Shown one piece after another: positions 34,685-43,816 of a DNA stretch of 64,000 bases. The notes under the pieces were generated by a model. The model saw nothing but the letters and a program-made list of their open reading frames with translations, made no database searches and was not told the DNA's origin. This DNA comes from Lineolata rhizophorae (Eukaryota; Ascomycota; Dothideomycetes; Lineolatales; Lineolataceae), in NCBI GenBank assembly GCA_010093515.1, contig MU001683.1, positions 498,084 to 562,083 of the forward strand, given 5' to 3'. The first letter of the stretch is position 1; each line of letters starts with the position of its first letter. Both the position numbers and the translations under genes were made by a program.

Positions 34685-36124
34685 ATGCCTTCTCCTCGAA
34701 TCTCACTGAATCCGGAATCACCGGTGAACACAAGAATTTCTCCTTCCCAGCTTGTCGTCATTTTCAACTCTCAAGCACAGGTCCAGACTACTGTGAACGG
34801 ACTCTCCTCTGATACTGCAGACTTGTCCAATGTCCAGTCTATCCTCGACGAAAATGACGCTAGTATTGAGTCTCTCTTCGGCTTGAGCCCGGACCGCCTT
34901 CGCTCCCAGCAGGCTCGTCTCTCTTTCCCCGAGTCCGTCCCAGACCTGTCCTCCTTCTACCGCGTCAAGGCTCCGGAAGACAAGTTCGAACAGATCGCTT
35001 CGGCTCTTCGCGCTGTGCCGGAGGTCAAGGCAGCCTATGTGAGGCCTGGTGCATCGGCGCCGCTCATTTTCAAGCCCACGCCCCCGGCCTTCGCAGATGC
35101 TCCAGCGGCCACTCCCGACTTTACGAGCCGTCAGGGGTATCTCAACCCTGCACCGGAGGGTGTCGACGCAAAATGGGCTCAGACTCAGCCCGGAGGTCGC
35201 GGCGACGGTATTCGCATCGTCGACTGTGAGTGGGCGTGGCGCTTTAGCCACGAAGATCTACGCGTCAACCAGGGCGGCGTCATTTTCGGCCAGCAAGGGG
35301 ACGACGACAACCACGGAACAGCCGTGCAAGGCGTCGTGGGCGGCGACCAAAACTCGTACGGCGTCATCGGCATCGCGCCCAACTCGACCTTCTTCGGCTC
35401 GAGCTTCGAGAATCAGGACGTGGCCACGACGATTAAGGCGGCGGCCGACATCCTCAACTCCGGCGACGTGATCCTGCTCGAGATCCAGATCAGCGGGCCC
35501 AACGCCGGCAACTGGATCGCCGTCGAGTGGTACCCCGACATCCTAGCCGTGATCCGCTACGCCGTCATGAAGGGCATCGTCGTCGCCGAAGCCGCCGGCA
35601 ACGGCGGGGAGAACTTCGACGACCCCATCTATGACCAGCCACAGCCGGGTTTCCCCTCCGACTGGCGCAATCCGTACAACCCGTCGAACCCGTCCTCAGG
35701 TGCCGTCATGGTGGGCGCCGGCGCGCCGCCGCCAGGAACCCACGGCCGCAACTACGGACCCGATCGGTCGCGCCTATCCTTCTCCAACTACGGCGCCCGG
35801 CTCGACGCCCAGGGCTGGGGCGTCGAGGTCACGACGACGGGCTACGGCGACCTGCAGTCGGACAGCAACCCGGACCTGTGGTACACGGATCAGTTCAACG
35901 GCACGTCGAGCGCGTCGCCCGTGGTCACGGGCGCGTTGCTCTGCTTGAACGGCATCCTGCGGTCCTGGAGGGGCGTCACGGTCACCTCGGAGCAGGCGCG
36001 CATGCTGGTGAGGCAGACTGGGTCGCCGCAGCAGGACGGGCCGAACGGGCCGGCGTCGCAGCGGATTGGGAACAGGCCCAACATGAGGCAGCTTGTGCCG
36101 GCAGCGCAGGCTCTGTTCCCATAG
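34685..36124 (+). CDS. Subtilase-family (S8) serine peptidase, bacterial-type, intronless
   Basis: Single exon, 479 aa. The catalytic triad is visible: Asp180 (GIRIVDCEW), His210 (DDDNHGTAVQGVVGG) and Ser408 (FNGTSSASP), with the oxyanion Asn306 (EAAGNGG). Residues 1-150 are an N-terminal region, partly proregion-like. The catalytic domain is compact and includes the segment VMVGAGAPPPGTHGRNYGPD, which to my knowledge is typical of bacterial S8 peptidases and not of fungal proteinase K, kexin or cuticle-degrading types. No signal peptide is seen, so it may act in the cytosol or leave by a non-classical route. Intronless structure, bacterial-type sequence and an AT-rich gene-poor setting suggest horizontal transfer, which is inference. 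Third positions in the catalytic half are GC-rich, more than in the N-terminal half. Confidence 0.93.
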   Translation: MPSPRISLNPESPVNTRISPSQLVVIFNSQAQVQTTVNGLSSDTADLSNVQSILDENDASIESLFGLSPDRLRSQQARLSFPESVPDLSSFYRVKAPEDKFEQIASALRAVPEVKAAYVRPGASAPLIFKPTPPAFADAPAATPDFTSRQGYLNPAPEGVDAKWAQTQPGGRGDGIRIVDCEWAWRFSHEDLRVNQGGVIFGQQGDDDNHGTAVQGVVGGDQNSYGVIGIAPNSTFFGSSFENQDVATTIKAAADILNSGDVILLEIQISGPNAGNWIAVEWYPDILAVIRYAVMKGIVVAEAAGNGGENFDDPIYDQPQPGFPSDWRNPYNPSNPSSGAVMVGAGAPPPGTHGRNYGPDRSRLSFSNYGARLDAQGWGVEVTTTGYGDLQSDSNPDLWYTDQFNGTSSASPVVTGALLCLNGILRSWRGVTVTSEQARMLVRQTGSPQQDGPNGPASQRIGNRPNMRQLVPAAQALFP

Positions 36125-36301
36125 ACGTGATTCCAAGTCGCGGTCATCTTCTGCTGGCACATGAGCCTTGGCAAAGCACAACTTGATTCCAAAAATTTGC
36201 ATACATTCCACACTCTCTTTCTTTTCCAGTATATAAGCTAGTCAACAAAGGTATGTAGTGAAAATACATGAGTGCATTCATTGATCTCAGGTGATGAGCA
36301 C

Positions 36302-37805
36302 CTAGGTTCCCTTGATGACCTTGTATAAGGCGTTTTCGAATTCGGTGTTGAAACTTATGGACTTGAGGTCTCCGGGGGGCAGTGTTTGCTGGAATATCGT
36401 TGCTGCAATACCGGTCTTCCGATCGATCCACTATAGGTTATCGGAAAATTAAACAATCAGCAAGAATCGATGTCGGAGGGATATACAAGCCTTCCTCAAG
36501 ACAGCCCGGCTAAACACTTACCCATAGAAGGTTCGGAAGTCCGCTCCACTGCAAAGACCCTGCAGCGTGCCTCCCGGGAATATCAGTCGTATTCAGAATG
36601 CCGGAGAGGCCATAATCGATTTCCGTGTCCAGCGCGAGCGGGTACGCGGCGAAGTTGCGCATAGGGCCCTTCAAGAGCATGTCGAGAACGGGCTTGGAGC
36701 TAGGCACCATTTGCGGCTTGAACATTTCGTCCACGGATTCCTTCTTGAGGATCGGGCGGCCGTCGTTCAAGATCGCCTTTAGGAATTTGGTATAGTCTCG
36801 GTTCGTAGACCACAACCCATGGCCGGCGAGAGCATGGTCGGCTTTGTCGGGATAAGGAAGCGGAGAGGGCTCGAGTTCGTCTGCCTCATTGCGTTTGAAA
36901 GCCTGTACACGCCGAGCTTTCATGTCGGGGCGGCTGTCGAGGCTGAACGTTGTGTCGTTCATTCCAAGGGGCCCCCAAATATGTTGCTTGCAGTACTCCT
37001 CGAAGGTCGTCTTGTGCAGTCGGGCAACCTATGCGGTGGTGAGTACGCCTTCACGAAGAGTTCAACTAAATTCTTTATCATGGCCTACAATTTCAGCAGC
37101 CCAGTCAATTCCCAATCCGTAGACCCACGAGGTGCCGGGCTCGAAAGTGAGGGGATATTGAGTCATTCGGTTCTCCAATGCGTTAGTATAAGGTCGAGGC
37201 TCTAATCCCCGAGCGTGCTTACCACGGAGGTGTCGTCCAAGAGTTCTTCCTTTCCGTTTGCCTTGGCATACTCCGTGAGAGCAGGTGAAAACGACATGTA
37301 GCTATCGCCGCTTTGGTGGGTCAAGAGCAGCCTAAAGCAACACGGCTGTCAGGCTGTTCCTTGTGCTCGGGCGCCTTGAAAAATCACGCACCTCAATGTG
37401 AGCTTGTTCTTGCGAGTTCTTTCTTTGCCATCTTCCAAGACTCCCTTTGAAGCCAACTCAGGAACAATCCCGGACTCCGATATTTCATCATCCAGGCCAA
37501 TAAGACCTTTCTCGACAGCTTGCATGGCGGCAACTGTGCCTACCAATTTTGTTTGCGAGGCAATCCAGAACACGGAGTCCGGAGTGATCTCGGTGGTCCC
37601 GTCCACATCTTGGATTCCACGGGCCTCCATGAAATCTATCTTGCCTGTGGATCCTACGTTAGCACAAGCAAACTAAAAACTTGCTTTTGAATGCGAAACT
37701 GAACATACCATCTCGATTGACAACGCTCGCGACAATTGCTGGCGCTACTAAGGACGGTGCGTCCTTCCTTGTCGCCTTCTCAAGCAGAGCGGACAGAGAT
37801 TCCAT
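36302..37805 (-). CDS. Serine beta-lactamase-fold hydrolase (class C/EstB-like)
   Basis: Six exons: 37805-37709, 37653-37392, 37331-37223, 37172-37089, 37028-36522 and 36430-36302 (395 aa). All junctions close in phase with GTATGT, GTGCGT, GTAAGC, GTAGGC and GTAAGT donors. Family residues are visible: Ser65 and Lys68 in IASQTK, Tyr174 in WVYGLGIDWA, and the late WSGLPNLLWWIDRKTGIA block that corresponds to the WxG region of EstB-type esterases. Substrate is not predictable. Relatives include esterases, transesterases such as LovD and D-aminopeptidase-like enzymes. No signal peptide or polyketide genes are nearby, so a biosynthetic-cluster role is not supported. It converges with the subtilase gene (177 bp between stops). 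Confidence 0.92.
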
Positions 37806-39072
37806 GATTCCGAAATAAAATTGCTCTAGATTTAGATTTGGAGTAATGTAAAGAGAAGATATTTGTCCTGGGAAGATTCGACCTTAAATATCACATAAGC
37901 ATCCGCTCGCTTGCTCCTTTCAATCTTAGGGTCTCCAGCACCTCCCCAAATCTGGGGGACTCACTCGTGAAGCCCAGATCGGTCACCCGCAGAGAGGCCA
38001 CATAGCAGGCACGCGCACGCTCGGTCTGCACCTTTGATCCTTGAAATCCACCACTAGAAGAAATAGCGAGAGCTGCAGGCTTGTTGGCGCCGAGCTGTGG
38101 TAAGAGAACCGCCCTTTCAAAATTTGGATTTATCATAACAATTTTACAAATCCGTGGCTGCACTCGAAGGACTTGTCTGCGGCCGCGGTGGCTGGGGTCG
38201 AGTGGGGGCCATGGAGGAGCATGCAGATGCACACTACCCAACTTCAACCTACCAAGATTCTAGGCAACAGCCAAGAAACGATACTGAGGAATACGGCATG
38301 CCGGGGCAACTTCTACGTTAGTTTATGGAGCTGGTGATAGAGTGGGCGGGGAAGGTAAAGTTTGACCCCGAAGCGACGCAAGGTACGCGTGCTCAAGCGT
38401 GCTCATCGCGAAATAGGGAACTTTCCGAAGTAGTTAGGATGTCGGTGGCGTAGTCCTCCACCAACCCCAAACGATTTCGCTGTTTCGCCGGGTCGGCAGC
38501 AAGTCTTAGAAAGCTATTAAGATTCCTAGCGATCTAGGACCTATTTGATTGGCTTCCGGCATCCTTGGAGTCTTAAATGGATTCGGGAAAGGGCAATCCT
38601 TCTGATTGTTACGGGTTTCAATTCTCGCAACCTTCAAAAGTGCATTACATTCCCCCACCTTACACATGCCAAACAGTAAATGAGCTTTGGAACACATTAA
38701 AAAAATGTGCAGACATCCGATAAAAGTACAGTGGGAGCAAGCTCCATTCAATCATTCACTAACTTTGCTGGGTTGATAGGTATTTTGGTTGATCCTAATA
38801 TAATGAAAAAAAAAAACATTTTGAGCTGTCTACCAAGCCGGGCCCACGAGCTAGAGCAGGACCGGCCATTTCCAACTCTCTGATGATGCAAGTATCACAG
38901 GCGAAATGTCCACCATGAACACTCATATCAATGCATCCACTACAGAATTTATGCCTTATAACAGCAAATGCATGCCCCTGAGCCTTGGGTCGGCAATTAC
39001 CGCACCCTGACCGTGACGCCGAAACCTTGCTGACAAAAGTCTATACCCACTAGCACAATCGCACGTTCATTA
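37806..39072. other. 1.3-kb intergenic region
   Basis: No convincing gene. Small frames at 37891-38247 and 38506-38751 (both minus) have no recognisable features. An A-run occurs at about 38806. It joins the 5' side of the hydrolase gene to the 3' side of the Swc2 gene. Confidence 0.5.
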
Positions 39073-41508
39073 CTAAACCTTCACTTCCGGCGTAGAAGCA
39101 CCGGCTTGTGTGGGGTCCTTCTGTCCGCCGTCCTTTGCACCGCTAGCGCCTCCTAGCGCCTCGTCCTCTTCCTCACCATTCTCACCTCGCTTCCCAGCTG
39201 CGGTCACATTCACTTTTGGCTCCTCTTGTGTCTTACTCCAAAACTTGTCTGGCACGCCTCTCGCCGGCCTCCCAAGCCCGTCGTCGTAAACAGGCCCTAC
39301 AAAACATCCCAGCAAGTTACTCCACATGCACGAGCCATCAACTACGCGGCGAATGCTCTTATACGAGTACTCGTCCGCAAAAGCCAGCCCAGTATCCGGG
39401 TCGCGATAGCGCGCTGACAAACCCGTTATGGCGCAGAAAGTCGGCGCCGTCTTGGTCGGCTTGACGTAGTTCTTCCAACCCAACAATGGCCGCAAGATGG
39501 CCTCGCGCTCCCTTTGACGGGCGTCGCGGTCCTTGGCGCGGATCTGGGGAAAGTGGAAACCGTTGAGAATAACGAGGTTACGAGCCGCGACGTCTTTAAC
39601 GGGCCTAGGGAGCGGTTGCGGGCCCTCCTGTACTGACGCTTGAGGTTGAGGTTTGACTAGATTCGGGGCCGCTGTCATAGCTGGAGCCGGCGCGTTTGCA
39701 GGCGTCGGAGGGGATGTAGATGTGGGTGGAACCGAGTTCGGTAGCGGAGAGGATTCAGAAATGTGAGTCGCTGTGACAGGAGTCGCTGTGGCTGGAAGTG
39801 CAGTGGTAGGGGCTGGTCCACTTGTTGGGCCATTTGCTGGACTACGATCGGCTTGGGGCTCTGTCGGTTGCACCGGCTGCTCGTCTGAAGATCTCTCGTT
39901 CTCATTCTTTTCTTCTGGCGGCATGGATGCCCAGAAATGGATTCCGTTGAGCAATCCCGAATAACCTTCCTGTGCTGGTCCGGGGGCATTGAAATTTATA
40001 CCCGTTTCATATAAAACAAATTCTGGAGGCTTGATGATAGGCGCAACAGTCGCAGGGGTCGCGGAGAATGGCTGGGGCGCCAACGTTGAGGGAAGCAAAG
40101 AGGGAGGATCTACCGTAGAGGTAAATTTGGGAGCGGACGTTGTAGGCGGTACGGTAGAGAAAGATGGCTTAGTAGACATAGGAGGCGCAGAAGCGGCACC
40201 AGCGGCTACAAGTGGCGGCGACGCCGCGGAAGTAGGTTCAGGGGGAGCTGGCGCTCCATCGGGGGATTGTACAGGCGCCATTGGAGGCACAATAGGCGGC
40301 GATGTTGAAGCAGGAAGCGGTGTAGGAGGTTTGGGCACGACGTTAGATAGCGGATCCTCGGACTCTGTGATTGTCGGCACAGATTGCGCATCTGTGTCCA
40401 TAGGCGTAGGCTCTGCTTTGACCTCTACCTCTTTATCTCCATCCGTCTTGCCATCGCCAGCATTTCCATCGGCAATCTGATGCTCAGCAACATTATCCTC
40501 CGCATTTTTTCCTGCAAAAGATGTCCTGGTCTGCTCGGAGTTCTTCCCAGGAACCTCGACTGAACCACAGTTCCTGACTTCCATGGCGATGAGCTCCTCT
40601 GCAACCTCCTCAATAAGAGCTTTCTTCCCCACAATCTTGATTTTGTCGTCCAACCATAGAGAAGGGCCACTGTAGGTGCGGATAAATGGCCCTTCCATCT
40701 GCCTATTCCGCATGGCCTCTAGTTTCGCCTTTTGTTCCTCCGAGCGCTTTCGCTCAGCCTCTTCCCAGCGGGTCAAGCTCTTGCTATTCTCTTTCTCCAC
40801 CCTCGCCGCCTCGGCTAAGTGTTCGGCCTGGGTCATAACCTTTCTAGGCTTGCTTGTTTCCTTTCGTTGTTCTGCTGCCCTCATAATTGCCAAAGTGCTC
40901 AGCCGATGCTTTTCTTTCTCACGCAACCGCTCGTGCAGGTCCGCGCGACTAGCCATCGTTGTGGAGCGCGCCGACGTGCGCACCGGTCCATCGTCGGTTG
41001 TAGGTATCCACGAAACCCGCTCCGATCTTTTCTTGCGCGGCGCAGGTGTTCCCGACGCCGATGAGTCCGCCGTGACGTCTGCAGTTGACGCTGGCCCAGG
41101 CGTCGACCGGGGATCTCCACCAACTTTTTGCTTCTTCAGGAACGCGGCCGGCTTCAGCAAAGGGTTCTGAGCCTTTCGCTTCTTCGCATCAGCAGCTTTC
41201 GCCTGCTGCTCTTGCTTCCTAAGTTCCCGCTCGCCCTGCAGCTCATCGTCTCCGCCTTCTCCTTCGTCTTCATCCTCGTCTGACGACTCGAGCGACACGT
41301 CACCCTCATCCTCGGCTTCCTCGCCGCCGAATTCGACGTCGTCGGGCGCGTCTTCCAGGAGGTCGAGGTCGGCTTTGATTGTTTCGTCGTCCAGGTGCGC
41401 GATCAGATTTGACATGCGACTGCCAGCGTTGGCGCGGCGCGACCGTGCGAGGACCATCGGTTGTTCTGGCTCGCCATCGGAGGAAGATGCATCAGAGTCA
41501 GAGGCCAT
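39073..41508 (-). CDS. swc2: SWR1 chromatin-remodelling subunit Swc2/Vps72 (YL1 family)
   Basis: Single exon, 811 aa. The N-terminus (RSRRANAGSRMSNLIAHLDD) matches the YL1 histone-binding region. It is followed by a strongly acidic stretch (about residues 60-90), a basic KKRK region and a charged coiled-coil-like segment (about residues 200-275). A Pro/Thr/Ala-rich linker (about 380-640) comes next, then the YL1 C-terminal domain at about residues 675-725 (TFCAITGLSARYRDPDTGLA, SYKSIRRVVDG). In yeast Swc2 binds H2A.Z-H2B dimers and brings SWR1 to nucleosome-free DNA to exchange H2A for H2A.Z. The long disordered linker makes it larger than the human protein, as is common in these fungi. The ATG at 41508 starts an acidic/Ser N-terminus and is the only good start. 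Confidence 0.92.
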   Translation of the reverse strand: MASDSDASSSDGEPEQPMVLARSRRANAGSRMSNLIAHLDDETIKADLDLLEDAPDDVEFGGEEAEDEGDVSLESSDEDEDEGEGGDDELQGERELRKQEQQAKAADAKKRKAQNPLLKPAAFLKKQKVGGDPRSTPGPASTADVTADSSASGTPAPRKKRSERVSWIPTTDDGPVRTSARSTTMASRADLHERLREKEKHRLSTLAIMRAAEQRKETSKPRKVMTQAEHLAEAARVEKENSKSLTRWEEAERKRSEEQKAKLEAMRNRQMEGPFIRTYSGPSLWLDDKIKIVGKKALIEEVAEELIAMEVRNCGSVEVPGKNSEQTRTSFAGKNAEDNVAEHQIADGNAGDGKTDGDKEVEVKAEPTPMDTDAQSVPTITESEDPLSNVVPKPPTPLPASTSPPIVPPMAPVQSPDGAPAPPEPTSAASPPLVAAGAASAPPMSTKPSFSTVPPTTSAPKFTSTVDPPSLLPSTLAPQPFSATPATVAPIIKPPEFVLYETGINFNAPGPAQEGYSGLLNGIHFWASMPPEEKNENERSSDEQPVQPTEPQADRSPANGPTSGPAPTTALPATATPVTATHISESSPLPNSVPPTSTSPPTPANAPAPAMTAAPNLVKPQPQASVQEGPQPLPRPVKDVAARNLVILNGFHFPQIRAKDRDARQREREAILRPLLGWKNYVKPTKTAPTFCAITGLSARYRDPDTGLAFADEYSYKSIRRVVDGSCMWSNLLGCFVGPVYDDGLGRPARGVPDKFWSKTQEEPKVNVTAAGKRGENGEEEDEALGGASGAKDGGQKDPTQAGASTPEVKV

Positions 41509-42169
41509 GGCGACTCTCTTGCTTCGGATCCGTGACCCTGCTTCGACGGCGGCTTGGTTCCGCGGCCGACAAAGCAGGTTGTTGCGGGATGGGTAGATTA
41601 GGTGGCAAGCTTATGTACTCTCAGCGCAGTTTCGCCTGCGTGCCGCGCCCACGTGTCAAGCTCGCTTGTCACCTTAACGAAAGCGTAACCCTCTAGGAGT
41701 ATTTCCTGCTCTTCAAAGCCACGAGATAGAGCTAAAAAATATTCTGCAACAATAATAAATAACAAAAGAAGAGACGGCCTCGGAGAGAGCGGTGCTTAAT
41801 TGGAGGAGAATGGGAGGAGAAAAAGGAAGACTTTTTTTCTTTTTCAAAAAGGCTAACCCGAGCACACTCGAGGGTAATAAGTAGGAATCACAGGATCTCA
41901 TCATATAGCCAAAACACTAATTCCGAATCTAAGAAAGCGAATTCACCGCTTGAATGAAACAAAAATCTAAGGCAACAAATAACACATCTAACTACAAGAA
42001 TTCACTTTAAGAATTTGACCACCAGGAATGGCCACTCTCTGCTCGCCAAAACATGGTAGCGCGTAATCGAAGAGCGGTACTAAATTCTAGCAACTGTACC
42101 AAACTTATGCTTTGCTAGTGGAAATTGCTACTTTCTCATCCGTTGCATCCCCCCATGGGTAAGTCATTA
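41509..42169. other. Upstream of Swc2, AT-rich
   Basis: 661 bp between the Swc2 start and the left end of the transposon. The first 200 bp serve as promoter. The rest is AT-rich with no frame of interest. Confidence 0.5.
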
Positions 42170-42214
42170 AGCTAGCTGACCGGGTTCCGAGTCACCCGGG
42201 GTTCCAACTCACTG
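42170..42214 (+). repeat. Left terminal inverted repeat of the Fot1-like element
   Basis: 45 bp, identical to the reverse complement of 43772-43816. It begins with the palindrome AGCTAGCT directly after the TA target site. Confidence 0.93.
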
Positions 42215-42265
42215 ACCCGAAACCACCCATCCTCATGAAAAATCGTGTTTATTCTCTCAACGTAG

Positions 42266-43714
42266 TTACAATTGCCACTCTGTACACATAGACTGAAGTG
42301 TTTGAGCTGCTGTTTCAGCTGCTACTCTTTCTGCTGCCCGTTCCTCAGCGTCGGCATCCCGTTGTGCCTCAAGAAGTTGTGAGGCCTGTACAGCAACCAT
42401 GATTGTATCTATATCTGCAAATCGTTGATTTGGATTAACACGAACTTTCTTTCGTGGCTGTTGAGGCTTAAGAGCCTCAAGTTGACTATTTAATCTTTTA
42501 TTTTGTGTTTCAAACTCTGCTGCCCGTGTATTTGCTGCTGCAAGTGCCTTGCCTGTTTTCTCGAAGTACTGGTGTATTGTACGACTTAACCTCTCCATCC
42601 TATGGAGCTCTCTCTGAGCTACAAATATATCACGAGGTCCATGAGGGGTAGAGAGATAGATCTCAGTAGGCTGAGGCTGATTCTGACGAGGTGGGGTGAC
42701 AGGCCTTCGAGATACCTGAGATGAATTGACTACCCGGTCAATATTCAATGGACAGATACCTGTAGCAGCCCACCCAGCTCGTACAACTCTCTCAGTAATT
42801 GCTCCTTCTCTTGCTGCATAGTAGGCTGTAATAAAGCGCTCTTTTTTAACAGGCGCAGCGTCATCAAGGTAGGAGAGAGTCTGGATCTGCTGACGGTAGA
42901 ACCTCTTTACAACAGAGAATACTGAGAGGTCTAGAGGCTGTAGAATATGTGAAGAATGAGCAGGTAGAAACAGAAGATAGACTCTATTCTGCTTGCACAC
43001 CCANNNNNNNNNNNNNNNNNNNNNNNNNNNNNNNNNNNNNNNNNNNNNNNNNNNNNNNNNNNNNNNNNNNNNNNNNNNNNNNNNNNNNNNNNNNNNNNNN
43101 NNNNNNNNNNNNNNNNNNNNNNNNNNNNNNNNNNNNNNNNNNNNNNNNGACTGATGGTAAGCCTTCTTCTTTTGACTACTCGCGAGGACTCTGGTGTTGG
43201 CACATACACCAAGGGCCTTCCCAGTCTCATCCATATTCCATGTGTCCTCAGCCTGTATACCTAGCCTCGTACGAACCCTCTCAAAGAGCTCAAGAAACGC
43301 GCGTATCTGTACTGGAGTTGCTCCCTCAGCCCGGGCAGCCTCAATCTTTCGTCCGACAACAGATGCGACGCGTGGGTTGCGCTTCAGGAAGGCAGCCATC
43401 CAATGCTTGCCCACGGGCCTGTGGTCTCCATTCATCCTCAGTATTCGGTTCGCCATTTCTCGTGCGCGCGCGTGGAAGGGAGGAAAAGCTCGTGCGTCCT
43501 CTTCAAGTATCCATTGTACAAGGAAGTCCTCTTGCTCTGGTGTCAATCGTTGTTGGTATACGTGGCTGGTTTGGCTGTTCTGTGTGCCTCGTACACGGGC
43601 AGAGAAGGTAGCTTGAGGGATGTTGTACGCCTTTGCAGCAGCTCTTTGACTAGTAAAAACACCAGCATTAAGATCGCGGATAGCTGCTTGAATAGATTCT
43701 TCACGGTTGTCCAT
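42266..43714 (-). CDS. Fot1/pogo-type transposase, interrupted by an assembly gap
   Basis: The frame starts at ATG 43714 and ends at 42266 (483 codons counting unknown bases). Before the gap come a psq-type helix-turn-helix (SQRAAAKAYNIPQATFSARV), a CENP-B-type DNA-binding segment (LTPEQEDFLVQWILEEDARA, KHWMAAFLKRNP) and the first catalytic Asp in WNMDETG. After the gap come FLPAHSSHILQPLDLSVF, with the third Asp in LQPLD, and a Lys/Arg- and Gln-rich coiled tail. The second catalytic Asp (normally in a DGHGSH-like motif) should fall inside the unknown stretch. Family comparison suggests about 100 residues are missing there, more than the 48 codons the gap allows. No stop is visible in the known parts, so the gene may be functional. 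Confidence 0.9.
   Translation of the reverse strand: MDNREESIQAAIRDLNAGVFTSQRAAAKAYNIPQATFSARVRGTQNSQTSHVYQQRLTPEQEDFLVQWILEEDARAFPPFHARAREMANRILRMNGDHRPVGKHWMAAFLKRNPRVASVVGRKIEAARAEGATPVQIRAFLELFERVRTRLGIQAEDTWNMDETGKALGVCANTRVLASSQKKKAYHQXXXXXXXXXXXXXXXXXXXXXXXXXXXXXXXXXXXXXXXXXXXXXXXXXWVCKQNRVYLLFLPAHSSHILQPLDLSVFSVVKRFYRQQIQTLSYLDDAAPVKKERFITAYYAAREGAITERVVRAGWAATGICPLNIDRVVNSSQVSRRPVTPPRQNQPQPTEIYLSTPHGPRDIFVAQRELHRMERLSRTIHQYFEKTGKALAAANTRAAEFETQNKRLNSQLEALKPQQPRKKVRVNPNQRFADIDTIMVAVQASQLLEAQRDADAEERAAERVAAETAAQTLQSMCTEWQL
43004..43148. other. Assembly gap (145 N)
   Basis: Unknown bases inside the transposase gene. The gap length keeps the frame open by chance or by estimation. It is probably too short for the missing catalytic-core segment. 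Confidence 0.99.
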
Positions 43715-43771
43715 TTTGGCAGTGTGGGTGGTGAGAAAACACGTGTTTTGTTGAGGGTGTTGAGTTCTGGG

Positions 43772-43816
43772 CAGTGAGTTGGAACCCCGGGTGACTCGGA
43801 ACCCGGTCAGCTAGCT
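43772..43816 (-). repeat. Right terminal inverted repeat of the Fot1-like element
   Basis: 45 bp, perfect inverted match to 42170-42214, followed by the TA duplicate. Confidence 0.93.

Larger units (their letters stand above)
42170..43816 (-). mobile_element. Fot1/pogo-type DNA transposon (Tc1/mariner superfamily)
   Basis: The element is bounded by perfect 45-bp terminal inverted repeats (42170-42214 and 43772-43816) whose tips read AGCTAGCTGACCGGG. A TA duplication flanks it on both sides (42168-42169 and 43817-43818), as expected for pogo-like insertion. It contains one transposase gene on the minus strand. A run of N (43004-43148) lies inside it, so its real length is unknown. Fungal Fot1-type elements are usually about 1.8-1.9 kb, while this one measures 1647 bp with the gap. 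Identical ends and frames open on both sides of the gap suggest a recent insertion. Confidence 0.93.

Noticed and set aside
36302-37805. LovD-like acyltransferase of a polyketide cluster
   Set aside because: The fold is shared, but no polyketide synthase, P450 or other biosynthetic gene lies in the window.
38600-38660. tRNA-like GGGTTTCAATTCTCG segment
   Set aside because: No matching acceptor, D-arm or anticodon stem could be paired around it.
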